The notes: generated by a model not told the origin, from the letters alone. Counted from the stretch's first letter, positions 42,719 through 55,151 are shown. The stretch is 64,000 bases of DNA from Aphanomyces cochlioides (GCA_019828595.1 JAHQRK010000011.1:806001-870000); one strand, 5' to 3'. Translations and numbers: made by a program.

Positions 42719-42823
42719 GCTTCCCACAAGTCAATTTTGTCCGCGAGCGACGACGGAGACTGACGCAATCGATGGCGCGACGGCTAGGACGCCAACAGTC
42801 TTGACATTTAACTTAGAACAATC

Positions 42824-44283
<1,460 letters not shown>

Positions 44284-45214
44284 CTTCCACGGCCGTTTTT
44301 TTTCACTTTTTGGCGATCTATATATCAGTTTCTACTTGATGTTTGTATACTTTTTCTTAATTTAGGTTAAATAGGTTTTTTATAAACTATCAATTCAGCA
44401 AAGACTTTATATGTCATGGACAATGTTGCACAGTTGCGTGGCTATGATCGTCTCGACATTCTATCGCAAGGTTAGCTCGCTCGCTGCTTGAGATAATGTC
44501 TTGCAGTGGCTTATCTACTGTTTCTCTGAGCTGTAGATTTACACAAGTGTCAATGAATCAACAAACAGTGGGGGGATTGAATGGGGGGGAACTGGGGGAA
44601 TTGAATGGGGGGATTCTGGGGGGCATTTCAAATTCTAGTGCAGTCTTGTAGGCGACAAAATACCAAAGTCTAGAGCACTTGCTAAAGGGATGGTCTGACG
44701 TGTGGCGCTCATGGAAACAAAGTTATGAAGATTAGCTCACAAATGAAAGTTTGAGGTAAGTGTTCCGGGTAGAAACGTAGACGCAAAGCCCGTATTAAGG
44801 CACAGTCTTGTCAATCAAACGACTTTCCAGTTGCTTGGCAGTGCATACTCATCGTATTTTCCAAAAGACATTGCTCTTATCTGCGCACAGCCTCAACTAC
44901 GTATTGAAAGAGCGCCCCGTTTGTCTATCCCCTAACGACTTTGAAGACAATCTTCAAGCTGTATTTCCACGTACATATTGTTCCTCTTGTCGACTTTTCT
45001 TATGTCGTAAAGCTCAAGACAGAGCCCAGAGTTTGTACATAATATGTGCCTTTAGTTGGACGCTGCTCAATGTGAATCAGTCATTTCCTGTATAATTTAA
45101 TAATATTATTTCTGAGAGAATTGAGCTTGATGGCAGCCACTTCAACATCCGAGTAAAAACGTGTGGGTTTTTTTCAAACGATCTTCAAAGTTGAAATTTG
45201 TATCTTGGCGAGAG
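44284..45214. other. Divergent intergenic region between kinase and PX-like gene
   Basis: 931 bp holding the promoters of two divergent genes. Apart from the G-rich block at 44570-44623 and a weak frame (44808-45095, plus) without motifs, nothing is recognisable. Confidence 0.5.
44570..44623 (+). promoter_or_regulatory. G-quadruplex-forming block (five G-runs)
   Basis: Runs of 6, 7, 5, 6 and 6 guanines separated by 7, 4, 8 and 5 bases (loops ATTGAAT, AACT, AATTGAAT, ATTCT). This satisfies the standard intramolecular G4 pattern. It lies 287 bp upstream of the kinase start codon. Confidence 0.7.
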
Positions 45215-46015
45215 ATGGGCCAAGTGATTGCCTGCTGCTTTGGCGCCGCGGACGCTTCGAATGAGCCCCCTAAGCCTCTAATTGCTCAAGAAACTAGCCA
45301 AGAGCCAATCTACACTCTCGATCACATCATTGACATGTCAATGATTGAACCCCCCTTGTCACCAGTCGATGTTCTTTCTCGTACAGTCGATCTGTCGGGC
45401 AAGATGAGCCAAATTCAAGAGGAAACGACAGAAGTCGAGCCAAATGGCATACCGATGGAAGCAACGATCGAGCAAGAACCGATTCCAGAGCCGTCACTCG
45501 CATCGCCAGACGAAACTACCGGCAAACGCATTCGATTTGCGACCCAAAGATCCCTGAGTGAGTCTGACATGTCAACAGACACGATGACGTCGACGTGGAG
45601 TCGATCGTCGAGTCTTCACCAAATGACTGAAGACGACGTGATTGTTCCGCCGCGAATGGTCCTCGTGAAGCAGACCGACCCAGTGCAGTACTCTGTCAAA
45701 GTGGTGCATTTCACACCACACTTGACTGGCAGCATCTATGACTTTGAAGTGACGCTTCCAAGTGGCAAACAAACGCATGTCTTTCGCACGCGTCATGCTT
45801 GCAAGAAGTTTTACACGTCGGTGAAGCATCTTCAGCAAAGCAAACGCCTGCCACCTTTTCCCCCAAAAGCAGGACTGGGCATCTTAGGTGCAAAAGACAC
45901 ATACGACGCCAACTCATGCTCGTTCATGCAAGACTTCCTCGATCATATTCTCTCGCATGACTTTGTTCGTAATGCACCCGTCACTCAAGCTTTCTTTGGG
46001 ATTCTTCACGCATAA
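45215..46015 (+). CDS. PX-like domain protein with acylation motif (266 aa), copy 1
   Basis: ATG 45215 gives MGQVIACCFGAAD: Gly2 plus two cysteines, a dual N-myristoyl/palmitoyl signal by analogy. Residues about 15-150 are an acidic, Ser/Thr-rich, probably disordered linker with candidate phosphosites (KRIRFATQRSLSES). The C-terminal 110 residues resemble a phox-homology lipid-binding domain: YSVKVVHFTPHLTGSIYDFE, then THVFRTRHACKKFYTSVKHL, RLPPFPPKAGLGIL and SFMQDFLDHILSHDFVRNAP, the strand-strand-helix-PPxP-helix order of PX. The canonical RRYSEF phosphoinositide motif is reduced to FRTRHACKKF, so lipid specificity is open. Single exon. It converges on copy 2 (stops 28 bp apart). Inferred role: membrane-associated adaptor. 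Confidence 0.72.
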   Translation: MGQVIACCFGAADASNEPPKPLIAQETSQEPIYTLDHIIDMSMIEPPLSPVDVLSRTVDLSGKMSQIQEETTEVEPNGIPMEATIEQEPIPEPSLASPDETTGKRIRFATQRSLSESDMSTDTMTSTWSRSSSLHQMTEDDVIVPPRMVLVKQTDPVQYSVKVVHFTPHLTGSIYDFEVTLPSGKQTHVFRTRHACKKFYTSVKHLQQSKRLPPFPPKAGLGILGAKDTYDANSCSFMQDFLDHILSHDFVRNAPVTQAFFGILHA

Positions 46016-46043
46016 TTGTATATACAATGTGTTCTGTAAACAT

Positions 46044-47000
46044 CTACGAGAAGCGTCCTCCTGGAGGGGACGTTGGCCTTGCTTTGCTCCATGATACGTT
46101 TCTCACAAGCGTGGGTTTCTCGACTTTGGGTTTCTTGGTGGCTCCCTTCGTCTTGGGCTCGATGACGTGGAAATACTTCAGTGTTATCCGTGCATCTCGC
46201 AAGGAAGAAATGCGCAAAAGGGCTTGTGTGTATGCCTCCATAGTTTCGCGGCCATGTTGACGATCTTGCTTCCACATGACAGGGACAGAAGGGCAATCAA
46301 CGCCAAGACTCGCGGCGTGGGCGGTAATCGTGTCTCCAAACTTCGCGACTTGAATTCGATCGCGAATCAGATCAAACTGTCGCATGACTTGGTGCTTTGC
46401 ATCGAAGATCGTCACGGTGAACTCGAACTTGCCTTCAATGGGAAAGAAGCGCTTGACATGGACAGAGTAGGACGCCGTCTCGTCTGTTTCCCCTGCCTGA
46501 TTGTTATCCATGCTGTCCTGGTTGGGAACAGAGTTTTGAACTTCTGGTGCTTCGTTGTTGTTGTCCTCAGACTCTGACGATTTCTCCAGGATGTTTGATG
46601 TATCTACAGAGGGCTCCTCAAGTGTATCATCAGTTCCTTCGGACGCTGTTGACGGGTAGATAGGTCCTTCATCATCTGCGTCTTCAGCATACGAGAGAGT
46701 TGGTGGTCGTTGTGAAGATTTCAAGCTAGGAGTGGTAACAACATAGTCCAGAGCTCGAGAATGTGATGTTTGCAGCTTCGTGTTGATGGAATCGGCTGTA
46801 CTGGTTCGTCGCTTGGTTCTCACAATGGATTCAACAAACGATGAGTCTGAGTACTCCACATCACCATACACTTCATGCTCCGCGAGAGACTCAAAGAAGA
46901 TGGAGCCAGACATGCTAGGCGTCGAAGGAACGTCGACGTGACGCTTCTTTGCTGGCTCCAAGTCTTCACTTCCCCAGCAGCAGCTCACGCTTTGGCCCAT
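46044..47000 (-). CDS. PX-like domain protein with acylation motif (318 aa), copy 2
   Basis: ATG 47000 gives MGQSVSCCWGSED; upstream codons are open but have no ATG. The layout matches copy 1: an acylation-type N-terminus, a long acidic Ser/Thr linker (about residues 20-185), then a PX-like region (YSVHVKRFFPIEGKFEFTVT, IFDAKHQVMRQFDLIRDRIQ, DCPSVPVMWKQD, TMEAYTQALLRISSLRDARI) and a basic tail (KGATKKPKVEKPT). Phosphoinositide-contact residues are even less conserved than in copy 1. The two genes converge, with only 28 bp between stops, so an inverted duplication followed by divergence is likely. Function inferred only from the fold. Confidence 0.68.
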   Translation of the reverse strand: MGQSVSCCWGSEDLEPAKKRHVDVPSTPSMSGSIFFESLAEHEVYGDVEYSDSSFVESIVRTKRRTSTADSINTKLQTSHSRALDYVVTTPSLKSSQRPPTLSYAEDADDEGPIYPSTASEGTDDTLEEPSVDTSNILEKSSESEDNNNEAPEVQNSVPNQDSMDNNQAGETDETASYSVHVKRFFPIEGKFEFTVTIFDAKHQVMRQFDLIRDRIQVAKFGDTITAHAASLGVDCPSVPVMWKQDRQHGRETMEAYTQALLRISSLRDARITLKYFHVIEPKTKGATKKPKVEKPTLVRNVSWSKARPTSPPGGRFS

Positions 47001-47549
47001 GTGCTCACAAGATACGATTTTCAAAAATGACTTTCCATCATTTGAATGAAATTCAAGAATTTTAATAAATATCTTCTTTTTTGTAAAGTATTGTGCTTTT
47101 GATACTAAATTGTGAGGAACGGTTTGAATCGACCGAGGTTTCGAATCGATTCCGAATCGAACGGGCTTCTCTGATTGGCTAGAATAAAAATTAAAAATTA
47201 GCCAGCCAATCAGAATCGATCAGCCACCTAACTCACGCAAAACACACACTGACACACACCGCTTCAGCTGATGAAATCGATTTGAAAATGAATTCGCTTT
47301 TTGGTCAAAACCACAAATTTGGTTGAAAATGACAATATATTTTTGAAAAATAAGGAAAAATAAGAAATGACCTCTTCAATCATGCTATTCCAGCTCGACA
47401 GTCGTAGGGATGGGATGGACATGGACTGTTAAGTCATTCTTGGAGATATCAAAGACGATCGGAGGGTTATCTGGTTCGCGGGAGATGGTATTGTCTTTTT
47501 CGTCCAAATTTACAGTTTTGATCAAAATCGACGAAATTTGTGTGATCAA
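47001..47549. other. Intergenic, AT-rich, with small hairpin
   Basis: No gene. Around 47173-47215 CTGATTGGCT and AGCCAATCAG form an inverted repeat across an AT-rich loop. The short minus-strand frame 47385-47588 has no recognisable motif. Confidence 0.4.
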
Positions 47550-48246
47550 TCGAGCAATAGTGAATTCAAGTATAATCGGAAGGTACATGAATTAGCGTGG
47601 ACTCGCGGACGAATCCGTGTCGTGATTTCGCTCAAGAGATCTTCGTCACCGCAAGCGTAGCTCCGATGATTTTTGTCAAGGATGCCAAGTGGTGGTGTAT
47701 GCGTGATGAGAACGTCGATGTGATATGGAAGATTTTGCCAATGGCTGATCGAGTGGCGGCCTGGCATCAAGTTGAAAGCCCTGGGCGACAAGTTGGCATG
47801 ACGTAGTATAGAGAGAGGAAGTACATGACATGGTTTGGAATGACAGGCGAACAGGGTGATCCAAAGATACGAATGCCTTCGATCTCTACTGTTCCATTCT
47901 CCTAGTACGTGCACACTGATGTGAGCATCTGCTTGGAGATCGTAGGGTCTTGGTATTCCTTGTGTCGCTTTCGGCCATCTCTGTTGTGCCAAGCAGCGTC
48001 GAGTGAAGCGTCATGATTGCCGGCAACCACGATCTTGTGTTTGTGCGGCAACGAGTCCAACCACGAGGCAAACCGATAGATCTGACTGTGAGTCCCAATA
48101 TTGGTGAAATCTCCAGCGTGGATTAGCGCATCTGCATCAGGTACATCGAGCAGCTTGTGCTTGCAATGCGTGTCCGAGATGCACACGAAGCGAACTTTGC
48201 CAATGGTTGCGACTGTGCATGGCCTTGTCAATGGAAATATGAGCAA
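47550..48246 (-). pseudogene. MPPED-type metallophosphoesterase, broken
   Basis: The minus strand reads KVRFVCISDTHCKHKLLDVP, then LIHAGDFTNIGTHSQIYRFA and KIVVAGNHDASLD: three metal-binding blocks (D-x-H, GD, GNHD) of the calcineurin-like phosphoesterases, closest to the MPPED1/2 group. Then an in-frame TAG (near 47915) stands where CTYLENGTVEIEGIRIFGSP should read through. After a further frame change come AFNLMPGRHSISHW and IDVLITHTPPLGILDKN (the TH.P block). The final GHxH metal-binding block is missing: RPRVH runs into unrelated sequence. No in-frame ATG precedes the first motif. With 5', internal and 3' damage this is a pseudogene. Confidence 0.72.
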
Positions 48247-48555
48247 ATTATCAGACTTTTATCCAATCAAATTAAATAAATTTGTAATTTTAGCCAATTA
48301 AATTTAGACTATATGTTGATGTTACAAGCAACGTAGGTGGGTTGACTGACTACTGCGCGCGCTTGCATTGACAGTGAGCTTTGGCCGCGGTGGTTTACTC
48401 TCCTCTGCAAGTTAAGCCTTGGATTGAATGCAGTTTGGGTGTAAAAGTACCAGCCAAATTTATGGCGGACGTAGCGATACATCAAGGCAGGAGACGGGTA
48501 AATATACTGGTAGGGTTAAATATGGCTATCGTACACGAGCTTAGTGTTGGAGATT

Positions 48556-49326
48556 TCACATAGTCAATTGAGCTCCGTGGAGAACATAATGGGCTGGGTC
48601 AGTGACTTCCATTTCAATTTTCTTGTGCGCAATGAATGACATGTACGAACTCCACGACATGCATGATGCAATCACAGCGAGTTCTACAATACCAGTGAGT
48701 TGACTGCGACGAAATCTACCAGGTATCGTTACCTTTCACAAATGGAATCGGCAAGTAGAATGCACCAAGAACAAGAACTGACAATGCTGTGCTGTTCTTG
48801 TAGGCTGGCCACAAATCAGCAGCCAATTTGGATTGTACTCGTTCTTGCCAAGTTGATGCAAATCCATCTGCGCACAAGTCAGGTTCCGCACAATTCACTC
48901 TGCTTCCATACCTTTGAGCGACAAAACAGCATGGGCTGATAGAAAACAAGTAAGGGTAAGAGGTCCCACAAGTCCAAGTTGTAGTCCCAATCGCTGGATA
49001 TTGCCCGTGATTCCTTTATTTCGGACGACATTCGACACCACACCGCCAAGGCGTTCGCGGAGGGGAATATACAGCCCCCCGATGGCTGCTGAAAGTCCGA
49101 GGCGGCGAGTGTCAAACGGAGCGTCTTCGTGTGCCAGTTGACGGATAACATCTCCAGCACCAAGAGAGAGCAACCCCATCATAATTCGGCTTCGTGTTTG
49201 GTTCGACTGAGGGGAGGTAATATGCACTGCAGCTGACGAGGACGCGCGATGGTTGACGGCATGGATATGAGCTGGGAGTCGTGCTCCAGACAACAACTTG
49301 CAAGGGCGGCGTGTTCGGCTAAACAT
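48556..49326 (-). CDS. Mpv17/PMP22-family membrane protein (3 exons, 225 aa)
   Basis: Exons 49326-48912, 48867-48733 and 48683-48556; introns of 44 and 49 bp are GT-AG and keep the frame. N-terminus MFSRTRRPCKLLSGARLPAH is basic with no acidic residue, fitting a mitochondrial presequence. The body has the four-helix Mpv17 plan: GLLSLGAGDVIRQL, RRLGLSAAIGGLYIPLRERL, GLQLGLVGPLTLTCFLSAHA, then the signature-like KLAADLWPAYKNSTALSVLV and FYLPIPFVKELAVIASCMSW. The usual W..WP..Q..NF motif is diverged. Members sit in mitochondrial inner or peroxisomal membranes and affect solute permeability. Stop TGA at 48556. Good confidence in family, moderate in targeting. Confidence 0.82.
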
Positions 49327-49917
49327 TTTGAGAAATGAGCTGGATTGTCGGAATTTACAGTTGAAGAAACACTGGTGTGTCACGTTGAGAAGCGAGGAAT
49401 GCTGGTCAAGCCAGGTCAAACTTCAAAGTGCACCGCATACGTTTTTCACAACGCAAGGTCCAAAAATAGGATTGCCGCCATGTTAATTACCGGAAATGCC
49501 GCCCAAAGCCACCTTGCCATGGTACCGCTGAGTTTAAATCCTACAGACATCGCTGAATCAGCTCGAGAGCGCTGGAGGTCGCTCCACGGCATGCTGACGA
49601 GCCGGACGAGGATAGAGACACGGTGTATTGAGAGGAGCTGCATTGAAAAGGTTGATGGAAATGGCCCAATAAAATTGCAGCCAAGTTGCATCACGTCGGT
49701 GACGACATGATGCCGAGCCATGACGCGTCAGCATTGGGGATCGAGTGTTCCACTTGGCCTCTCTTGAATGAGACGGTTTTGTTTCTCGACAGGCGACACT
49801 GTGCATTTTTTAACGCGAGCTGGATGGTGCGTCAACGTCATGAGCTCGAGAGGGTGACAATTTTGTACATGCAATCTTTGACGAACAAACGAACGAGCGA
49901 ATGCGAAAGACGACGAT
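49327..49917. other. Intergenic; short minus-strand frame of unknown meaning
   Basis: The minus-strand frame 49446-49721 starts with ATG and ends in a hydrophobic helix (TMARWLWAAFPVINMAAILF), overlapped by a second open frame (49558-49806). It could be part of a small membrane protein with an unplaced intron, but no family is recognisable, so no gene is called. Confidence 0.4.
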
Positions 49918-50811
49918 TTATTCTTTCGATGGTTTTACAAGCACTTGCTTGTCAGGGATCGACAAGAGAGGCTTGCCGTGGACGAAGTCAAGCACAATCT
50001 TGCAAAACTCGTCGGGCTGTTCGACGTACAGCCAATGGCCACAACTCTCAAAGATGACGTTCGTGCAATGAGGAATTAAATCGCCCACGGCCAAGGCACC
50101 TTCCATTGGAAAAACTTTGTTGCCAGGGCCGCCGACGATGTTTAAACAAGGGATCGAGATAGTCGGAAGCAATGGCCGCCAATCCAGCTGAGTATGGTCG
50201 CGCATGAGCGTAGCCAAGCCGGTCTGGTTCGCTCGGAGGACTTCAGATTCCAGGACGGACAAAATCTCACTTGGGACGTCTGATCGCACGACGCAGCTGT
50301 CTAGATTACCCGATGCGACCTCTGCAAGACTCGATGCCACAGTGGCCTCTACTTTTTGTAAGCTCGCTTCATCGTAGCAACCGTATCCATGCAACGGCCA
50401 GTCTGGTCGACGGTTCTGCAGAGGCACTTGATCAACAAAGATGGCTTGGCGGATATTCGCTGTTCCAAACAGCTCGATCAAACTCCAAATGACTGCGCAG
50501 CCCATGGACGTCCCAACCAAAGTTACTTGGTGCAAATTCATGCCGACAATGAATTCATGGACGTCCACTGCAAGGCGGGCAATGTGCATGCCGTACGGCG
50601 TGCTTTGTGACTCGCCGTGAAAGCGGAGGTCGAGACAAATGACACGGAGATGCGACTGGAGCAATGGGACATTGCGCTCAAAATAGCGGCGACTACCACT
50701 CCACCCATGGAGGAATAGAATCGTCGGTTTGTCGTCTCCTCCCGTGTCATCATATGCCAATTGGCAATGGTCGGCCGTCGTGAAGGTTGGCATTTTGTCT
50801 TCTGGCGCCAT
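49918..50811 (-). CDS. Alpha/beta-hydrolase fold protein (297 aa)
   Basis: ATG 50811 (MAPEDKMPTFTTADHCQLAY); another Met at 50793 is possible. Fold landmarks: PTILFLHGWSGS (oxyanion loop HGW at about residues 35-37), VICLDLRFHGES (strand 4 and the loop after it), VTLVGTSMGCAVIW (nucleophile elbow G-T-S-M-G, Ser about 102), IPCLNIVGGPGNKVFP (acid-residue strand), FESCGHWLYVEQPDEF (catalytic His). This fits the epoxide-hydrolase/esterase group, with a short cap between residues 130 and 210. No signal peptide, so cytosolic; the substrate is unknown. Single exon. It diverges from the RRM gene with 249 bp between start codons. Confidence 0.85.
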   Translation of the reverse strand: MAPEDKMPTFTTADHCQLAYDDTGGDDKPTILFLHGWSGSRRYFERNVPLLQSHLRVICLDLRFHGESQSTPYGMHIARLAVDVHEFIVGMNLHQVTLVGTSMGCAVIWSLIELFGTANIRQAIFVDQVPLQNRRPDWPLHGYGCYDEASLQKVEATVASSLAEVASGNLDSCVVRSDVPSEILSVLESEVLRANQTGLATLMRDHTQLDWRPLLPTISIPCLNIVGGPGNKVFPMEGALAVGDLIPHCTNVIFESCGHWLYVEQPDEFCKIVLDFVHGKPLLSIPDKQVLVKPSKE

Positions 50812-51060
50812 CGTTGATGACGGAATTACACTACTTAATTTTGATGCACACACACTATATGACTACTCATACTATTTAGTAAATTTAATAATTTAGTGTG
50901 AACAGATTTGGCGAAAACACAACCAGTGAAATTCGTTGGTTTCGGTTTTGAATATGGTTTTTATTTTATTTTGATGTTTAAACTTAGTATTTGTATTCAA
51001 AATGAATTAAAATATGGGAATTTATTTTATGAATTTCTTATTGTGTATCTTCAACCCATC

Positions 51061-53755
51061 ATGCTGCGGGTCGGCAAGCGCGTGCTGCCGTCGTTTGCAA
51101 GAACGCGGCAGGTACGACCCGCGTGGCCATCTCGAGGCTTGGACGTTGCTTTCAGTACTTGGGACCACATGCGTGAGGATCCACAGGTCAAAAAGTTGGC
51201 CAATCTAGCCGCTGCGGCAAGACAAACGTATCGCCAACCTGCAGTTGCAGTCGATGAAAACCAACCGTGGCTGGTGCACGACGTGAATATTGGTGCAAGC
51301 AGCGCTGCGTCGATGTATGATCCAGTAGAGCCACAGCAAGTCGTGCCATTGGTCGATGATTCCTACATTCCGCTCACGGATGTCTATGGAGACGCTGGTG
51401 TCAATTATGTCAAGATCAGTCAACGTATGGGCTTTCCGTACGAGAAGAACGAATACGTGGACGATCCAGGTGATAGCAATCGTGAAGAATCTCGCGTGCA
51501 CGCCACGATCAAAGCTGAGCGTGTGATGGGATACATTCGACGAGCTATGACTGAACGAACGACCAACCTTGTCTTGCGCAAAATGAACGTGTATTCCGTC
51601 AATCCACGTCATGGCAGGCAAAATGTCACTCGTTTTTTTGCTGGCTTGGAGCATATTTTGCTCGAGAACCATCCAGCCGAGTATGAATACCTTCGAGCTT
51701 TCTTGTGTGGCAAAGAGACCGAACTTGCCGCGATAGACGAGAAATCCTTGTTGAATCCCAACCACAAGCTCTTCGAAGACCTCTGCGCGCTTATCCTTGT
51801 CCATTGCAAACGATCATGTGCTGCTGCTTTCGTCCGACATACTCTCAAGGTTAATTCGTCAACCTCGCAAGCGGTCAAGCGCCATTTGATGGTCCTTCTG
51901 GAAGCCAAACAGTGGACAGAAATGGCTCCTTACTGTGGTTTGGTCAGCATTCGTAAAGAGCAAAGCGACGAAGGTGACGATTCTGAAGATGGCGGAGATG
52001 AGGAAGACAACGACTGGACTGCTGCCAATCTCGAGCATGACTTGATTGAGTTTGACAAAGACATGGCCGAAGCCAAAGCTTTGCTCCAGTTTGTCCGTAG
52101 TGAAGGTGGCCTGGATGACCACGACATGGTCAAAATGCTCAGCCTCGTCGTCTCGCACATCAAACTCTCCAAAGTGCCGCGCACCGTCCTCGCTGATGTC
52201 GTGTACGATATCCAACACACAAAAACATCGCAAGCGCCGTCAGTCATCGAAAAGTGGACAGGAGCTCTTGTTCCTTTCCTCAGCTCAGGACGCAAGACTC
52301 TTGACCAAATCCGAGCCAACGATCACATGTTCCGAGTAAATGCCAACTTGGTCCGTCAACGAAGCGACACCTTCTTGCGTGTCCTGCTTGATGCTCGTAT
52401 GCGCACCAGTCATATTCATATCCATGGGCTAGATGCTGAAGCTCTGGACCGCACGCTCGCCCTCAAGCCAGAGCAAACACGGCAAGCTCTGTTGACCACC
52501 GCGCTCAATTTTGCCACCGTCTTGAGTGACGTTAAGTTTCATTCCTTCTACAACCGGTAAATATTTGCTGTCTTGGTTTTGTGGGCTCATGTTGTTTTTG
52601 TGTAGATTTGTCCGTCACAAGCTCACACTTCGGTCGAATTTCGACTCGGATGCGATTTTTCTCGAAGATGTGCGAGAACTCATTGACGGCGCGATCCCAG
52701 ACGCGAGCGCCGACGTGTTGATCCAGAGCTTGAAAGAGATTGGAGCTGACTTGACCGTTGAAGCCTTGAGTGTTTGCCGTATTAGAGTGCTCAATCGTGG
52801 CCGCCTCATTCGAACAACTGGCCGGGTTGAGGCGACAGAAGGCAGCGAGCTTCCAACATCATGGAATGCAAATCGAACTGTTTTCTACTCGAACGTGCCC
52901 GTGGGAACTGAAGCTGATGCCGTCGACGCTGCCTTCAAGAAAGTTGGCGAAGTTAAACGCGTATGGGTCTTCGACGAACCCAGCGTATTGCGCATTCCTG
53001 GCTTGCCTCATCTTGACGAGGAGAACTTCATCATCGAGGAGCAAGAAGATGACGACAACAAAGCTGATAAGACGTCAGAAGACTCGAAAGAAGCCGGCTT
53101 GAAGAAGGACGACACTAAGCATGTCGTGGCCAGTAAACGCCGCTCGAACACGCAATGCGTCGTCGAGTTTGCAGACGAAATCGGCCAAGCCAAAGCGCTC
53201 CATCCTGCGCTTAAGATCTTTGGTGTCATGGTGGCAGGCAAGAAAGAGAAGCGCGCCGTCTTTGCCACGCCGCCACACAAACGCAACATTGTGTGCATCC
53301 ACGAGGTCCCATACTGCATGCCCATCCACAAAATCCAAGAGCATGTGCAGCGAGCACTTGGCCCTGACGTCAAGCTCACACTTGGTCAGAGTGCGCTCCC
53401 CAACTTGTTTGTGACGAAGGGGACGTTCGAAATCGAGTTTGAAACATTTGAACAAACCGCATTGGTCGCCGAGTGCTTGAGAACGTACTTGGCAGCGATG
53501 CCTGACCCCAAAGTCGAGAGGAAAAGAGAAGTCGTGACCAAAACCACAGACGTCAACAAGATGAACCTCAAAGCCACAACCAAGAAGAAGCGAGCGTTGC
53601 GCGCCAAAGAGAAAGAAGAAGAAGATGAGCGCAAACGACCGAAAGAAATCTACCTGCGCTACGAAGACGGGATCGACATTGACTCGTATCGACCGTTCGA
53701 AGTGTCATGGGCACCGATGTCCCGACGCCGCTATCGTGCCCCCACCGAGGGTTAA
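51061..53755 (+). CDS. Putative mitochondrial RRM-containing protein (2 exons, 881 aa), function unknown
   Basis: Exons 51061-52556 and 52606-53755; the 49-bp intron (GTAAAT...TGTAG) joins FYNR to FVRHKLTLRS in frame. Start MLRVGKRVLPSFARTRQVRP is Arg-rich without acids, a strong mitochondrial presequence candidate; the open sequence upstream of 51061 has no such character. Residues about 60-500 are helical with no recognised domain, interrupted by an acidic loop (EGDDSEDGGDEEDND). The C-terminal half has two RRM-like units: RTVFYSNVPVGTEADAVDAA..VKRVWVF at about 590-625 with VVEFADEIGQAKAL near 690, and RNIVCIHEVPYCMP..TFEIEFETFEQ at about 725-800. The tail is very basic (KATTKKKRALRAKEKEEEDE). 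A mitochondrial RNA-processing or translation role is inferred. Confidence 0.72.
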
Positions 53756-53947
53756 GCAAATAGAGCTCATGTAAATTTTAATGATCATTGATTGGCTATT
53801 ATTATTCAAATTATGATGTTTGATTGGTTATTAAATAATATTTTATCCAATCAAAGGCGCTTGTCCCAATTTGAGATCTTTCATCGTTCGCGCCAAAAGT
53901 CGAGCTCGATCCAATGAAGATGCCAGAGGAGCAGTTGAGAAGTTTAG

Positions 53948-54568
53948 ATGCAGTGGGGACTTGTCGCCGTGGCTTTAGCCTCTGGCGCTGTCTCTTGCCT
54001 TGCTTTACTCTATCTGCGTGTTCCTACGCACCCGTTGAGGTCAGATATCGCGTGTCAATGTGGGAAAGTACAAGGTCATGTTGATGCCTCAGCAGGGCTG
54101 CATTTCGTGTGCTACTGCGATGATTGCCAAGCATTTGCCGAGCACACGTGTAAGACATGCAAATCACCAGTGGATGACTTTGGTGGAACCGATATTGTGC
54201 AAGTCTTTCCGTCGGAAATACGCATTCTCCAAGGCAAGGAGCATTTGAAGATTGGAAAACTCACCGAGAAGACCAAAGTGCTCCGCGTATTTGCCTCGTG
54301 CTGTGGTACTCCTTTGTTCAACACGTCTGACAATTCTGCATTCATGGGCTTGTTGACACATACGCTCAAGTCCGACACACAGCTCAAGCCCACAGATTAT
54401 CGCATTCAGGCCCAATTTGCCAAGATGACACCACCTGGACCGGCCGCGCGTATTGTACCTGTGGAGTTTGTCGTCGCGTTTTTGTTGCGCACGCTAGTGT
54501 TCTTTCGAAAGAGAGCCCATCCCTCTCCAGTAGATGACACATCTATCCCCCGACTTCTCTTCAAGTAG
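53948..54568 (+). CDS. GFA/CENP-V-fold zinc protein (DUF6151-like, 206 aa)
   Basis: ATG 53948. Residues 4-23 form one membrane helix or signal anchor (GLVAVALASGAVSCLALLYL). The GFA-type domain follows: CQCG (36-39), CYCDDCQ (55-61), CKTC (68-71) and ASCCGTPLFNT (about 117-126), the cysteine pattern that holds one or two zinc ions in this fold. The block TDIVQVFPSEIRILQGKEHL resembles the DUF6151 subgroup. Enzymes of the fold were named for glutathione-dependent formaldehyde activation, but many members have no proven activity. A second hydrophobic patch near the C-terminus (FVVAFLLRTLVFF) suggests membrane association. Single exon, complete. Confidence 0.8.
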   Translation: MQWGLVAVALASGAVSCLALLYLRVPTHPLRSDIACQCGKVQGHVDASAGLHFVCYCDDCQAFAEHTCKTCKSPVDDFGGTDIVQVFPSEIRILQGKEHLKIGKLTEKTKVLRVFASCCGTPLFNTSDNSAFMGLLTHTLKSDTQLKPTDYRIQAQFAKMTPPGPAARIVPVEFVVAFLLRTLVFFRKRAHPSPVDDTSIPRLLFK

Positions 54569-55151
54569 AGCGTACTCGAACAGTCAAGTAACGATGAACA
54601 TGCAATGTTGAGTGAACTGAGATACATTGTCGGTGACTTGTTACTCATCTAGCCTAGCTCGAACTAATTACTGTTGGACCATGCCGAGAAACCACGTAAA
54701 ATCTGAATCTTCATGATGGGCAACATGCATCCAGAGAAGTCAATGGAAGGTCAATGCCAACACACGTGCAGTCGCTCATGGCATTGGGTGGTCGAATCGA
54801 GGTCAAGATATCTATTCTCCACGCAATATCGTTCCCGAGGCACTCCTTCCATGTCATTCCCTGGTCGCTCATCTTTCCACTAAAGTAATAGAATCACACA
54901 TGGGCGAGCATCGCAGAAAGACACAAGTGGAAAAGAGAGATGATGCCTTCAAGCTAAGAGATACAAAAGTTCTGCGAGATTTATCAATTCATGCATGTCA
55001 TCCTTGCACAGGAGCGGCGAGTGTCGTCTCTATCGTTGGAGTAAATTTGGAATGGGCAACAAGTACGAATCCACTTGGAGAAATGATTTTCCCTTACTCT
55101 CCGGATAATTAACCGGATTTTGACCATTCCATCAAGTGGTGCTTTCGAAAT
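54569..55151. other. Gene-free interval upstream of TFIIIC-like gene
   Basis: No supported gene. It contains one more CCGGATAATTA.CCGG near-palindrome (about 55100-55115), 37 bp before the start codon at 55152. Confidence 0.5.

Noticed and set aside
44808..45095. 95-codon plus-strand ORF
   Set aside because: No motif, and it lies in the divergent promoter region of two well-supported genes.
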